Shown here piece by piece: positions 34,843-43,862 of a stretch of 64,000 bases of DNA. A program made the position numbers and the translations under genes. Each line of letters begins with the position of its first letter. The stretch's first letter is position 1. The stretch is from Robiginitomaculum sp. (GTDB lineage Bacteria > Pseudomonadota > Alphaproteobacteria > Caulobacterales > Maricaulaceae), in assembly GCA_026982415.1 (NCBI GenBank), contig JALSHE010000055.1:1-64000 (forward strand), written 5' to 3'. The notes under the pieces are model-generated. The model was not told where the DNA came from. It saw nothing but the letters and a program-made list of their open reading frames with translations, and did not search any database.

Positions 34843-36155
34843 GGTGAATTGCCGTAAATAGCCCGCGCCATGCGTTGTCGGATATTTGTATTATTGCGGC
34901 TAAATACCTGCATATGCATGATGAAAGTCAAATCGTTCTTATCGTCAATAAAGAACGCCGTGCCGGCCATGCCGCCCCAGTAAAACGTGCCTTTGGGCAC
35001 GGCATAATCGCCCGTGCCTTGAGGTGTGGTTTTCACGGCGAAATTCAGCCCGAAGCTAACCCCCGCACCAAGGTGCCCCTTTGGCATAGCGCCGAGCTGG
35101 TCTTTGGACATCATATCTAGTGTGGCGGGCTTGATCAATGTGCCGTCATTGCGTTGCAGCATAAGCGCGAATTTGGCGTAATCGTCAATAGTGGAGACCA
35201 GCCCGCTGCCGCCGCTTTCAAAAGTCATGTCCGTAAGAAACGGCCTGTCCACATCCATACCGAGCGGCAGTCCGGAGCTGCCGTCTTGCAAGGGTGACAA
35301 TCCAGATTTGCTGTGCCGATAGACGGGTCCGAATTTGCCCCGGTCGGATGTTTTAACCGTAAAGCCAGTGTGGGTCATGCCCAGTGGTTTGAAGATGTTA
35401 TTCTTTAGAAAGTTCCCCAGTGTTTGCCCGGAAAACAACTCGACCAGCCGCCCCTGCACATCGGTGGAGACACTGTAATTAAATTGGGTGCCAGGTTGAT
35501 ACAGCAAAGGCATAGCGGCCAGTTTCTTGGAAAATGCGTCCAGATTGCGGTCAAAGGACAAGACGCCAGTTTCGTTATACAGGGTATCAATGGGGGTTGG
35601 GGCAAAGCCGTAAGCCAGCCCAGATGTATGACGCATAAGGTCGCGGATAGTTATAGTGTGTCTGGCGGTTTCCAACTTCAGAGTGCCGTCCGGGTTCTCT
35701 CCGGCATAGACTTTCATATTGGCATATTCCGGCAGGTATTTGCTTAGCGGGTCGTCCAGTTTAAACTTGCCCTGTTCATAAAGCATCATCATAGCCACGC
35801 CGACAACCGGCTTGGTCATGGAATAATAACGCCCGACATCGGAACGCTTTAGCGGTATCTTGGCGTCTATGTCCGAATGCCCCGCCGCACCGTAATAGGT
35901 CTCTGTTTCGCCTTCATAAATCAAAACGGAAAGACCGGGAACAATATTCTCGCTCACCAGTTCAGCCAAAACACGGTCAACCCGCTCCGTGCGCAGGGAC
36001 TGCGTAGTAATAGCGAATGGCGGCGGAATTTGGGTTTTTACATGCGCGCTATTACCTGTTTGTCGCGGCGCACTATCGGGCATAGAGCTACAAGCTTGCA
36101 AGACCAAGGCCACCATGCCCAATACACAGATTTTCCAAATTTCACTTATTCGCAT
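34839..36155 (-). CDS. Serine beta-lactamase-fold hydrolase lipoprotein
   Basis: 438 residues. MRISEIWKICVLGMVALVLQACSS is a lipoprotein signal with lipobox LQAC. The class C-like active site shows YYSMTKPVVGVAMM (SxxK near residue 112), and a second block FNYSVSTDVQG where the Tyr of YxN would be; the third motif is not clear. Family members are esterases, D-aminopeptidases or beta-lactamases; clinical resistance cannot be inferred. First gene of the hydrolase-GST-MOSC unit. Confidence 0.85.
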   Translation of the reverse strand: MRISEIWKICVLGMVALVLQACSSMPDSAPRQTGNSAHVKTQIPPPFAITTQSLRTERVDRVLAELVSENIVPGLSVLIYEGETETYYGAAGHSDIDAKIPLKRSDVGRYYSMTKPVVGVAMMMLYEQGKFKLDDPLSKYLPEYANMKVYAGENPDGTLKLETARHTITIRDLMRHTSGLAYGFAPTPIDTLYNETGVLSFDRNLDAFSKKLAAMPLLYQPGTQFNYSVSTDVQGRLVELFSGQTLGNFLKNNIFKPLGMTHTGFTVKTSDRGKFGPVYRHSKSGLSPLQDGSSGLPLGMDVDRPFLTDMTFESGGSGLVSTIDDYAKFALMLQRNDGTLIKPATLDMMSKDQLGAMPKGHLGAGVSFGLNFAVKTTPQGTGDYAVPKGTFYWGGMAGTAFFIDDKNDLTFIMHMQVFSRNNTNIRQRMARAIYGNSP

Positions 36156-36226
36156 ATCCCAAACTCCCGGTTTATTTCGTTATGATAGAATGCTCCCCCC
36201 AAAAGAAAAGGGATAGTGACAAAAAC

Positions 36227-37351
36227 TTAAAATGTTTCACCGCGTAAATCTTTACGGCCTAACACATCAGCGCCTAAGGAGCCAATATACAGCCAGCCAT
36301 CGCCTGGTTCGGTTCCGCCCGTTGTCAGCGGATATTCGCCCGACGGGTCTTGGTATTGTGCCAGCACTTTGCCGTTCATATCGATGGCGAATACAAAGCC
36401 GTAATTGACGGCTTTCGGGCGCATGGAAGCGGGCAGGCGCTGTACCAATTTGCGCATAAATGGTTTGGCGGACAAATTGTCCAAAGCTTCGGATCGCGGA
36501 CTGGTAAGGCCAATCCAGTAGCGCCCGTCTTGGCCTTTATTGAGATTATCAGGAAAGCCCGGCAGATTATCTATTACCGTATCAGTAGCACCCGCCTTAA
36601 CACCCGTGAGCCAATGCCGTTTGATAGAATATGTCCCGGTTTCGGCAAACAAAATGCAGGCATCGTCCGGGCACATAGCCACACCATTGGGGAAACTTAG
36701 ATTGTCCACCACGGTTTTGGTGGTTTTATCGGCGGGATTATAGACGAGTATGCGCCCGGTCTTGCCGTGTTCCATTAATTCCAAAAGTGAACCAGCCAAA
36801 GTGGAGCCTGCCGCTTCGGCACCGAATTTTGTCGACGCATCCGAGAAATATATTTTGCCGTCCGCCGCGATGTCTAGCTCGTCTGCATACAGAATTGGGC
36901 TACCCTCATCAGTTTTATCTGTCAGGACGCTAACAACACCATTGTCGTCAATACTGAGCAAACCTTTATGGGCATCCGCGACAATCAAATTACCACCCAA
37001 TATGCCGGGGCGCGCGAATTGCAGGCCAAGCGCCACGCCGCCCGTATTGGCAATTATCTCGTGTGTACCCGCCACGGGGTCGATGCGGATAATGTCGCCG
37101 CTTTGGGTGGATGTATAGATGTACATAATACCACCCTCGACACGGGCAGCTACATCTTCAGGGCCATGCTGGTCGCCAATGGCGAGAGTGTCCAAATTCG
37201 CCAATTTCATATTCGGCGCAAACTGCCCCACATAGCCGGCATTTTTAGGTGCGTTCCATGCAACCGGGTTTATGGGTACTGGCCACAAGGTCAGATAGGC
37301 GAGGCCAAGTACTATAACAAATAAGGTCGCGAAGAATATTTTTTTGAGCAT
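36227..37351 (-). CDS. SMP-30/strictosidine-synthase-like beta-propeller protein
   Basis: 374 residues with a hydrophobic N-terminal anchor MLKKIFFATLFVIVLGLAYLTLWPVP, so membrane-tethered or exported. The rest is a six-bladed propeller resembling strictosidine synthase/gluconolactonase (GVALGLQFARPGILGGNLIVAD, DLSFPNGVAMCPDDACILFAE, FPDNLNKGQDGRYWIGL). The ATG at 37351 was preferred over an earlier ATG at 37381 that would extend into the maiA 3' end. Likely hydrolyses lactones or esters; substrate unknown. Confidence 0.82.
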   Translation of the reverse strand: MLKKIFFATLFVIVLGLAYLTLWPVPINPVAWNAPKNAGYVGQFAPNMKLANLDTLAIGDQHGPEDVAARVEGGIMYIYTSTQSGDIIRIDPVAGTHEIIANTGGVALGLQFARPGILGGNLIVADAHKGLLSIDDNGVVSVLTDKTDEGSPILYADELDIAADGKIYFSDASTKFGAEAAGSTLAGSLLELMEHGKTGRILVYNPADKTTKTVVDNLSFPNGVAMCPDDACILFAETGTYSIKRHWLTGVKAGATDTVIDNLPGFPDNLNKGQDGRYWIGLTSPRSEALDNLSAKPFMRKLVQRLPASMRPKAVNYGFVFAIDMNGKVLAQYQDPSGEYPLTTGGTEPGDGWLYIGSLGADVLGRKDLRGETF

Positions 37352-37364
37352 AACGGCTGTGTCC

Positions 37365-38021
37365 TTACTGGTTTGGTGCATCAGGTTGTTGGAGAGGTTC
37401 GGCGTCCTTAAACGCTTTCATTTGCCCACATTGATGATAGATTTCCAATATGGTCGGATAAGCGTCCATGTCCATATCAAATCTCTCATTATTGAACATT
37501 TGCGCGTATAGACAAATATCAGCCATAGTCGGGCTGTCGCCGTGGCAAAACTTTCCGGTCTCAGGCTCGCCCGCAAGCCGGGTTTCCAATGCCGCCATGC
37601 CTGCGTGCGCCCACTCCTGGAACCAGGCTTTTTTGGCCGCACCATCTGCACCAAATTCGGTCTCCAAATATTGCAATATGCGTAGATTATTGATTGGGTG
37701 AATGTCCACGGCAATGATTTGGGAGAGCGCCCGTACCCGCGCCCGGCCTAATGCATCCCTTGGCAATAATGGCGGTTCAGAATGTTCCTCGTCGAGATAT
37801 TCAAGGATAGCCATGGATTGGGTCAGAACTGCCGCATCCTTAATCTCCAAAGCTGGCACCAAGCCTTGGGGGTTGAGCTTGAGATAGGCCGCAGATTTGT
37901 GGTCTTTATCAAGCAAGGCATAGGACACGTATTCATAATCCAGCCCTTTTAAATTCAGCGCTACCCGCACCCGCAAAGACGTGGTCGAGCGAAAATAATT
38001 GTGCAGAACATACTCAGGCAT
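37365..38021 (-). CDS. maiA: Zeta-class GST: maleylacetoacetate (or maleylpyruvate) isomerase
   Basis: 218 residues. The N-terminus YVLHNYFRSTTSLRVRVALNLKG carries the zeta-class SxR motif that binds glutathione, with LNPQGLVPALEI as the cis-Pro block. It isomerises cis ring-cleavage products using glutathione in tyrosine or gentisate breakdown. The start ATG at 38021 overlaps the 3' end of the FAH-family gene by eight bases, and the pair is a familiar module, supporting the assignment; which pathway is used cannot be read. Confidence 0.9.
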   Translation of the reverse strand: MPEYVLHNYFRSTTSLRVRVALNLKGLDYEYVSYALLDKDHKSAAYLKLNPQGLVPALEIKDAAVLTQSMAILEYLDEEHSEPPLLPRDALGRARVRALSQIIAVDIHPINNLRILQYLETEFGADGAAKKAWFQEWAHAGMAALETRLAGEPETGKFCHGDSPTMADICLYAQMFNNERFDMDMDAYPTILEIYHQCGQMKAFKDAEPLQQPDAPNQ

Positions 38022-38703
38022 AGGTAACTTTAATCTCTGGTAAGCCGTCAATAGTGCCGACGAGAGTCTCGCCCGCCACCACAGGCCCCACACCTTCGGG
38101 CGTGCCCGTATAGATCAAATCTCCTGCCGCCAAAGGCACGGTTTTATTGAGGTGTGCAATGATTTCCTCCACCGACCAGATCATTTTGTCGAGGGTCGAG
38201 CTTTGTCTGACCACGCCCCCATTCGTCAGCTTAATTGCGGCGCCGGAAATATCCGGCACGTCGCTTGCCTTCATAATGGCAGAACACGGCGCACTATCCT
38301 CAAAATTCTTGGCCATGTCCCAAGGCTTCCCGCCTTTCTTGGCTGTGGCTTGCATGTCGCGCCGGGTCATATCTAGGCCGACGCCATAGCCAAAAACCTC
38401 GGTCTTGCCATCTATATTCCCGGCAATAGCCACAACCAATTCCACCTCAAAATGCAGGTTTTCGGTCAAAGACGGATAGGAGATAGTCGCCCCCGACTGC
38501 ACAATAGTCTCGCGAGATTTGGTAAAAAATATCGGCGTAGAACGGTTCGGATCCCCGCCCATCTCGGTCACATGATCCGCATAATTGCGCCCAACACAAT
38601 AAATCCGCCGAACCGGAAAGCGCTCATCACTTCCCGTAACATTACCCACAACGGGCAAGCTGATAATCGGCGAAGGCAAAATACAATAATTTTTCATAAC
38701 CAT
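38014..38703 (-). CDS. Fumarylacetoacetate hydrolase-family protein (probable fumarylpyruvate hydrolase)
   Basis: 229 residues, the short FAH form. Metal-binding acidic residues sit in NLHFEVELVVAIAG near residue 85; VGRNYADHVTEMGG and YGVGLDMTRRDMQ are the conserved opening blocks, and IYTGTPEGVGPV the C-terminal one. With the adjacent zeta-GST it forms an isomerase/hydrolase pair of ring-cleavage pathways. The length favours fumarylpyruvate over fumarylacetoacetate as substrate. A second ATG (38697) is an equal start. Confidence 0.9.
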   Translation of the reverse strand: MVMKNYCILPSPIISLPVVGNVTGSDERFPVRRIYCVGRNYADHVTEMGGDPNRSTPIFFTKSRETIVQSGATISYPSLTENLHFEVELVVAIAGNIDGKTEVFGYGVGLDMTRRDMQATAKKGGKPWDMAKNFEDSAPCSAIMKASDVPDISGAAIKLTNGGVVRQSSTLDKMIWSVEEIIAHLNKTVPLAAGDLIYTGTPEGVGPVVAGETLVGTIDGLPEIKVTYA

Positions 38704-38829
38704 AGCCTAAACCCCAAGCCAAAAATGCGCAACACAGTTATTTTTAGAGCCTTCCCTGATAAATTATATCCATTTGACTGGTTTTACCAGCCCGTTGGCT
38801 AGGCAGGTTTCACATAATTACCCCCAATT

Positions 38830-38845
38830 TGGCACATAAATTGCA
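38830..38845 (+). promoter_or_regulatory. Sigma-54 (RpoN) promoter of the FG-GAP/RTX gene
   Basis: TTGGCACATAAATTGCA contains the -24 GG (38831-38832) and -12 GC (38843-38844) dinucleotides at the required spacing, matching YTGGCAC-N5-TTGCW at every conserved position. Transcription would begin near 38856, 28 bases before the ATG. Confidence 0.7.
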
Positions 38846-38883
38846 TTTAACTCCGTATTGAACCACTCTGCGAGGAATTACAT

Positions 38884-41523
38884 ATGGCGTTGTTTACAAA
38901 GCAATACATTGGCTTACAAACTGGCCTTGAAGACATTTTGGATACCGCCCTATCTTGGGGTTTTGGTTTGGAGGGTGCAGGGCTGAACACCTTAAAGCCT
39001 GTTGTGAATACCGCGCAATCGATCATTATAATACAAGCTCCGTCCGCCCGTTTTGATCTTGGCTCTCTTGGTAATGGCAACGGATTTTCCATTACCGGCT
39101 TTGGCGCGACTGGCAATGGCGCATTTAACGCCAACGGAGACGCCGTCTCAAATGCGGGTGATATAAACGGCGACGGCATAGATGATTTTATTATCGGCGC
39201 CAGAGGTGCCGACACCAATGGCAATACGGATTCCGGTCAAGTCTATGTCGTATTTGGGTCAGATATAGGGTCTGGTACAGATATAAGCCTAGGCGACTTG
39301 GACGGCACTAACGGCTTTGTGATTAACGGGTTGGCCGCTGGTGATAGGCTGGGTACATCTGTATCGGGGCTTGGTGATGTGAACGGGGACGGGGTCGTCG
39401 ATTTTATAATCGGTGCGCCGGGCGCATTCTCAAACTCGGGCGATAGTTACGTTATCTTCGGGAGTGCGGACGGCTATACTGGTAATCTTGACCTCAACAG
39501 TCTTGACGGCACAAACGGGTTTATCTTGTACGGCACCAATGCAAATGACCAAACCGGGATTTCGGTTTCAGGCGCGGGGGATATTAACGCAGACGGGTTT
39601 GATGATATTCTCGTTGGCGCTAATGGTGTCGATGCAATAGGCCAAGATTCGGGCGAAGCTTATGTGGTATTTGGCTCAAGCGCCGCATATTACCCAAATC
39701 TGTTTTTGGATGCTTTGGACGGTAGTAACGGGTTTATTATCTCTGGTCTGGCAAGCGATACGCAAACCGGGTATTCGGTATCTGCCGCTGGTGATGTTAA
39801 CGGCGACGGCATTGACGATATTTTGGTTGGAGCGCCAGGACAACAATCTGACACGGCAGTGCCGGGCAGCACTGCTGGGGAAATTTATGTCGTCTTTGGT
39901 ACGACCGACGGCTTTGCAAACAATTTTGATTTGGCCAGCCTTGACGGCACCAACGGATTTGTCATTAATGGCCTGCCTGATAATGGATCCGGCGATAATA
40001 TTGACGGCAGTGGCTCTTCTGTATCGAACGCCGGGGATATAAACGGCGACGGTATTGATGACATTCTCATTGGTGCGCCGCGTACCGTGCTAGACGACGT
40101 TCGGGCGCCCGGCCAAGCCTATATCGTTTACGGGACGACGTCTGGATATGGCGGTAGTTTTGACCTTGCTGATCTGGACGGTAGTAACGGTTTTGTGATA
40201 AGCGCCCCGCAATTCTCCACTGCCGGATTTTCTGTATCAGGCGCAGGCGATATAAATGGTGATGGTTATGCCGATTTTATTGTTGGCGCTCCGCGCGGGT
40301 TCTCGGAAGTGGGATCAAGGGCAGGCCAAAGTTATGTGATCTACGGCTCAGATTCCGGATTTGACGGCAATCTTGATTTAGGCGCTTTGAACGGCACACA
40401 AGGGTTCGTCGTTAGCGGCATAAATGCTAGCGACGAGAACGGCACCGCCGTCTCAGGTGCAGGCGATGTTAACGGCGACGGATTTTCTGACATATTGGTA
40501 AGTTCTCCGGGCGTTGACGTAGGCGGACTTTCACAGATAGGTCAAAGCTACATCATTTACGGCTCGGCGGAATTTGGCCGCTTTGTAGCAACCCTGACCA
40601 ATGGTGATGATAGCTATTTTGCCGCGAGCGGTAACGAAGTGGTTTACGGTGGTGACGGTGATGACATCATAGACGGTCTAGGCGGCAGTGATTATTTTTA
40701 CGGCGAGGACGGCAATGATGATATGTTTGCCGGCGGCGGCAATGATATGCTGGACGGCGGTCAGGGGGACGATCTTCTGAACGGCGGCGACGGGGATGAT
40801 GTTCTTTACGGCGGTGCGGGTGTTGATATTTTAATTGGCGCAGAGGGAAACGATGAACTTTACGGCGGCGACGGCGAGGATTATATTACGGGCGGTGCGG
40901 GCGTTGATTATATTTACGGGGGCGACGGCAAAGACTATATTATAGGCGGTGCGGGTGATGATCATCTTTACGGCGGCGCCGGCGAGGATATTTTCGTCAT
41001 TATGGACGGTGCTGGGAATGATATTATCTTTGATTTTGAAATCGGCGTTGATTACATAGAGTTTGGCGATGATGCCTATAATCTTGCCCAGCTTAACTTT
41101 ATCCAGTCCGGTGATGATGTTTTGATCAAATCTGCCAACGGCATAACCACACTTGTGGGCATTAATATCGCTGATATTAGTATGTATGATTTTATTTTCC
41201 GAGCTTCAAGCGCAGACCCGACCGGAGATAAAAAAGGCGCGCCCGTCTCGGAACCTGACATATTAGAGGTTCCCGAAGCAAATATTTCTGCGCAGGAAAC
41301 CGCTATTTTGGCTGGTCTAGAAGCTATGAATTTAACTGAGTATCCGGTAGAAGACCTGTTAGATTTATTTGACAGCGTTGACGGCCCTTATAGTGTTGGT
41401 GACTGGTCGACAAATGACCTTGCGTTCCAGCAGGATGCCATAGACGCGAGTTTTGATGTACATCATGGAGATTACAGCTATGAATTTACTGTACAGGATT
41501 ACATGTTTGCAGAGCTTCTTTAG
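38884..41523 (+). CDS. FG-GAP beta-propeller and RTX calcium-binding secreted protein
   Basis: 879 residues. Residues 60-570 contain about eight integrin-alpha-like FG-GAP units, each with a calcium loop of the form GDINGDGIDDFIIGA followed by VVFG or VIYG and LDGTNGFVI. Residues 585-710 hold RTX nonapeptides (GGDGDD, LYGGAGVD, YGGDGEDYITG), the type I secretion calcium-binding repeats. There is no N-terminal signal peptide, as expected for type I secretion through a C-terminal signal; the acidic C-terminus (VQDYMFAELL) fits. A large surface adhesin or matrix protein is likely. No secretion genes are adjacent. Behind a sigma-54 promoter. Confidence 0.9.
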   Translation: MALFTKQYIGLQTGLEDILDTALSWGFGLEGAGLNTLKPVVNTAQSIIIIQAPSARFDLGSLGNGNGFSITGFGATGNGAFNANGDAVSNAGDINGDGIDDFIIGARGADTNGNTDSGQVYVVFGSDIGSGTDISLGDLDGTNGFVINGLAAGDRLGTSVSGLGDVNGDGVVDFIIGAPGAFSNSGDSYVIFGSADGYTGNLDLNSLDGTNGFILYGTNANDQTGISVSGAGDINADGFDDILVGANGVDAIGQDSGEAYVVFGSSAAYYPNLFLDALDGSNGFIISGLASDTQTGYSVSAAGDVNGDGIDDILVGAPGQQSDTAVPGSTAGEIYVVFGTTDGFANNFDLASLDGTNGFVINGLPDNGSGDNIDGSGSSVSNAGDINGDGIDDILIGAPRTVLDDVRAPGQAYIVYGTTSGYGGSFDLADLDGSNGFVISAPQFSTAGFSVSGAGDINGDGYADFIVGAPRGFSEVGSRAGQSYVIYGSDSGFDGNLDLGALNGTQGFVVSGINASDENGTAVSGAGDVNGDGFSDILVSSPGVDVGGLSQIGQSYIIYGSAEFGRFVATLTNGDDSYFAASGNEVVYGGDGDDIIDGLGGSDYFYGEDGNDDMFAGGGNDMLDGGQGDDLLNGGDGDDVLYGGAGVDILIGAEGNDELYGGDGEDYITGGAGVDYIYGGDGKDYIIGGAGDDHLYGGAGEDIFVIMDGAGNDIIFDFEIGVDYIEFGDDAYNLAQLNFIQSGDDVLIKSANGITTLVGINIADISMYDFIFRASSADPTGDKKGAPVSEPDILEVPEANISAQETAILAGLEAMNLTEYPVEDLLDLFDSVDGPYSVGDWSTNDLAFQQDAIDASFDVHHGDYSYEFTVQDYMFAELL

Positions 41524-41755
41524 AGGTTTTGGTGTTTACCTCTTAAATCCGGGAATGCCGTCGCCGGAATTTCCCGCCACACCGCCCGGCATATTCATAG
41601 GCGAGTGTCTCGACTGTGCGCGTACCAAGTCCGACCCAATCAAACAAACCATTGCACTTCCCACGTGATCGACACCTTCATAAATGGGTGAGGATAAATG
41701 CGTTATTTTAATTTGACTCTCTGCGAATCCCCATTACAGATAATCTCACATACTT

Positions 41756-41945
41756 CCCTGTGGGAGAGAGTGCGAATATCGCGCCGCCGAAGGAGCAACC
41801 GTCCCGGAAACTCTCAGGCACCATGGACCGTCGGGAAATTCTACACGCTGGAAAGCGGGCCTCATGCCTGCACCGAAGGAGTAAGCGAATTTTTTTCGTG
41901 AATCTCTCAGGTCGATTTTCTGACGACAGCGGGGACACAAAACTG
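41756..41945 (+). promoter_or_regulatory. Tandem glycine riboswitch upstream of gcvT
   Basis: Two aptamers are visible. The first has GGGAGAGAGTGCG..., then GCCGCCGAAGGAGCAA (41783-41798) and AACTCTCAGGCA (41809-41820); the second has GCACCGAAGGAGTAAG (41870-41885) and AATCTCTCAGGTCG (41901-41914). The paired CCGAAGGAG / CTCTCAGG cores and the short linker are the hallmark of tandem glycine riboswitches, which turn gcv operons on when glycine is high. A weak -35 TTGACT (41713) lies upstream. Confidence 0.93.
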
Positions 41946-42014
41946 CAATCATGTGATTGTGACCAGTATTTTTGGGCCAGTATTTCTGGGAAAGTGTCTT
42001 TGGGAGAATGTCAG

Positions 42015-43151
42015 ATGGATAATAGCGAAACAAAACGAACAAAACTCTACGATTTCCATGTGGCAAATGGTGCGAAAATGGTGCCGTTCGCGGGCTATGA
42101 TATGCCTGTACAATATCCGCTCGGCGTGATGAAAGAACATCTGCATTGCCGCGCCAATGCTGGGCTTTTTGATGTTTCCCATATGGGGCAGGCGTTTATT
42201 ATCGCGGATGATGGTGCGTTCGAGACGGCGGCGAAGTTTTTGGAAACTCTAGTGCCGTGTGATGTGAAATCCTTGGAACCTGGCCAGCAACGCTATACAC
42301 AATTCCTGAACGCAGACGGCGGCATTCTCGACGACCTAATGGTCAGCCGTCTTGGTTTGGATACGCATCAGAACTGGATTTATATTGTGGTCAATGCGGG
42401 CTGTAAGGAGCAAGATTTTGCCCATATCGAGAAGCATCTCCCGGACGGTCTCCAGTTGAAAGTTCTGGACGATATGTCGCTCATCGCTCTGCAAGGGCCA
42501 AAGGCGGTGGACGTGGTTTCAAAATATTTACCCGCAGCTAAAACCATGCCGTTTATGTCGTCATTGGACGCGCCTCTGGACGGTATGTGGTGTCATATTT
42601 CCCGCTCTGGTTATACGGGCGAAGACGGCTACGAGATTGCCGTCAAGCACACGGATGTGGTGAATATGTGCGAACTGTTTTTGTCCCACGACGAAGTAGA
42701 ACTTATCGGGTTGGGGGCGCGGGATAGTTTACGGCTCGAAGCCGGGCTTTGTCTTTACGGGCATGATATTGATACAACAACGTCACCCATTGACGCCGGG
42801 CTTATCTGGTCAATCCAGAAACACCGCCGGCAAGAGGGCGGGTTTTTAGGTGCTGCGCGCGTGCAGAAAGACATAGCCGAGCGCCCACCGCGTCGTCGCG
42901 TCGGTATCCTGCCTGAAGGGCGCGCCCCCGCCCGCGAAGGCACGATTATTCAAAACGCCAAAGGTCAAGATATTGGCGTTATCACATCCGGCGGCTTCGG
43001 CCCTAGTGTCGGCGGCCCAGTGGCTATGGGCTATGTGAAGCGCAGATATGCTAAAATCGGGACAGATATAAACCTGCTTATTCGCGGCAAAGCCAAGCCT
43101 GCCAAAGTGGTGAAATTGCCCTTTGTGCCCAATAATTTTTATAGGGGGTGA
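42015..43151 (+). CDS. gcvT: Glycine cleavage T protein (aminomethyltransferase)
   Basis: 378 residues. Transfers the methylene group from the H-protein arm to tetrahydrofolate. The opening TKLYDFHVANGAKMVPFAGYDMPVQY and FDVSHMGQ are the family signature, and YTGEDGYEI and GLGARDSLRLEAGLCLYGHDI are the folate-binding blocks. The ATG at 42015, 70 bases past the riboswitch, gives the natural N-terminus. First gene of the interrupted gcv operon. Confidence 0.96.
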   Translation: MDNSETKRTKLYDFHVANGAKMVPFAGYDMPVQYPLGVMKEHLHCRANAGLFDVSHMGQAFIIADDGAFETAAKFLETLVPCDVKSLEPGQQRYTQFLNADGGILDDLMVSRLGLDTHQNWIYIVVNAGCKEQDFAHIEKHLPDGLQLKVLDDMSLIALQGPKAVDVVSKYLPAAKTMPFMSSLDAPLDGMWCHISRSGYTGEDGYEIAVKHTDVVNMCELFLSHDEVELIGLGARDSLRLEAGLCLYGHDIDTTTSPIDAGLIWSIQKHRRQEGGFLGAARVQKDIAERPPRRRVGILPEGRAPAREGTIIQNAKGQDIGVITSGGFGPSVGGPVAMGYVKRRYAKIGTDINLLIRGKAKPAKVVKLPFVPNNFYRG

Positions 43152-43184
43152 TGGTTGTGATTTTCATGTACCCAACAAATTTCC

Positions 43185-43323
43185 TACCCCCTCACCTTGT
43201 TCCTCTCCCCATGGGAGAGGAGACGTTGGCTTGTCTATCATCACATCTAAATATACATGACGGAAGCCCGCCAACCTTAGCCTCTCCTTTAGGGAGAGGC
43301 GCGCGACAGCGTGGTGAGGGGTA
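43185..43323. repeat. Palindromic intergenic repeat between gcvT and gcvH
   Basis: Outer inverted arms TACCCCCTCACC (43185-43196) and GGTGAGGGGTA (43313-43323) bracket two internal hairpins, CCTCTCCC/GGGAGAGG (43202-43220) and GCCTCTCC/GGAGAGGC (43280-43300). The composition and cruciform layout resemble REP/MITE-like repeats common in proteobacteria. It lies inside the operon without disrupting genes. Confidence 0.75.
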
Positions 43324-43366
43324 AAACGCCATAAGCATTCTACAATATTTATTAAAGGAGAACACC

Positions 43367-43729
43367 ATGAAATATACCGAAGATCATGAATGGATAAAAC
43401 TTGACGGAGATGTGGCTACCGTTGGCATTAGTACCCACGCGGCGGGGCAACTCGGCGATGTTGTTTATGTTGAACTACCGGACGTGGACGCAGAATTTGA
43501 CAAGGGCGACGATGCTGCCGTAGTCGAAAGCGTCAAAGCGGCCAGCGAAATTTACGCACCCATCAGCGGCACAATAACCGAGGTCAATGAAGCCCTAGAA
43601 GACGCCCCCGAAACCGTCAACGCAGCGCCGGAAACGGATGGCTGGTTTTTCAAAATGAAAATTAGCGATGCGAGCGAACTAGACGGCATGATGGACGCGG
43701 ATGCGTATAAGAAATTTATTGAGGACTAA
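43367..43729 (+). CDS. gcvH: Glycine cleavage H protein
   Basis: 120-residue lipoyl carrier that shuttles the aminomethyl group between P and T proteins. The lipoylated lysine is in AVVESVKAASEIYAPISG near residue 58, followed by NEALEDAPETVNAAPETDGW. Start ATG at 43367 after AGGAGAAC, a good ribosome site. Shares the operon with gcvT and gcvPA/PB. Confidence 0.97.
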   Translation: MKYTEDHEWIKLDGDVATVGISTHAAGQLGDVVYVELPDVDAEFDKGDDAAVVESVKAASEIYAPISGTITEVNEALEDAPETVNAAPETDGWFFKMKISDASELDGMMDADAYKKFIED

Positions 43730-43748
43730 TTCTGAAGTTGTGTAGCTA

Positions 43749-43837
43749 TTGTAGGGTGGATTAGCTTCTTGGCGTAATCCACCATTGGCGAGCACCTCAA
43801 GGTGGATTACGGCTAAAATGCCTAATCCACCCTACAA
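43749..43837. repeat. Palindromic repeat, copy 1 of a covarying pair
   Basis: Sixteen-base perfect outer arms (43749-43764: TTGTAGGGTGGATTAG; complement at 43822-43837) enclose an 11-base inner palindrome (CGTAATCCACC, 43773-43783; complement at 43801-43811). It fills the gap between gcvH and gcvPA. A sister copy with compensating substitutions lies at 61440-61529. Confidence 0.85.
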
Positions 43838-43862
43838 AATTCTCAAGACAAATGGATAAAAC

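Noticed and set aside
34839-36155. Antibiotic resistance beta-lactamase
   Set aside because: The fold is shared with many esterases and peptidases and the third active-site motif is unclear, so resistance cannot be claimed.
41530-41680. Minus-strand short ORF ending MNMPGGVAGNSGDGIPGFKR upstream of the riboswitch
   Set aside because: No ribosome site or homology recognised, and overlapping frames are also open, so this is weak evidence for a gene.
43185-43323. CRISPR array between gcvT and gcvH
   Set aside because: The elements are inverted, not directly repeated with spacers, and no cas gene is near.
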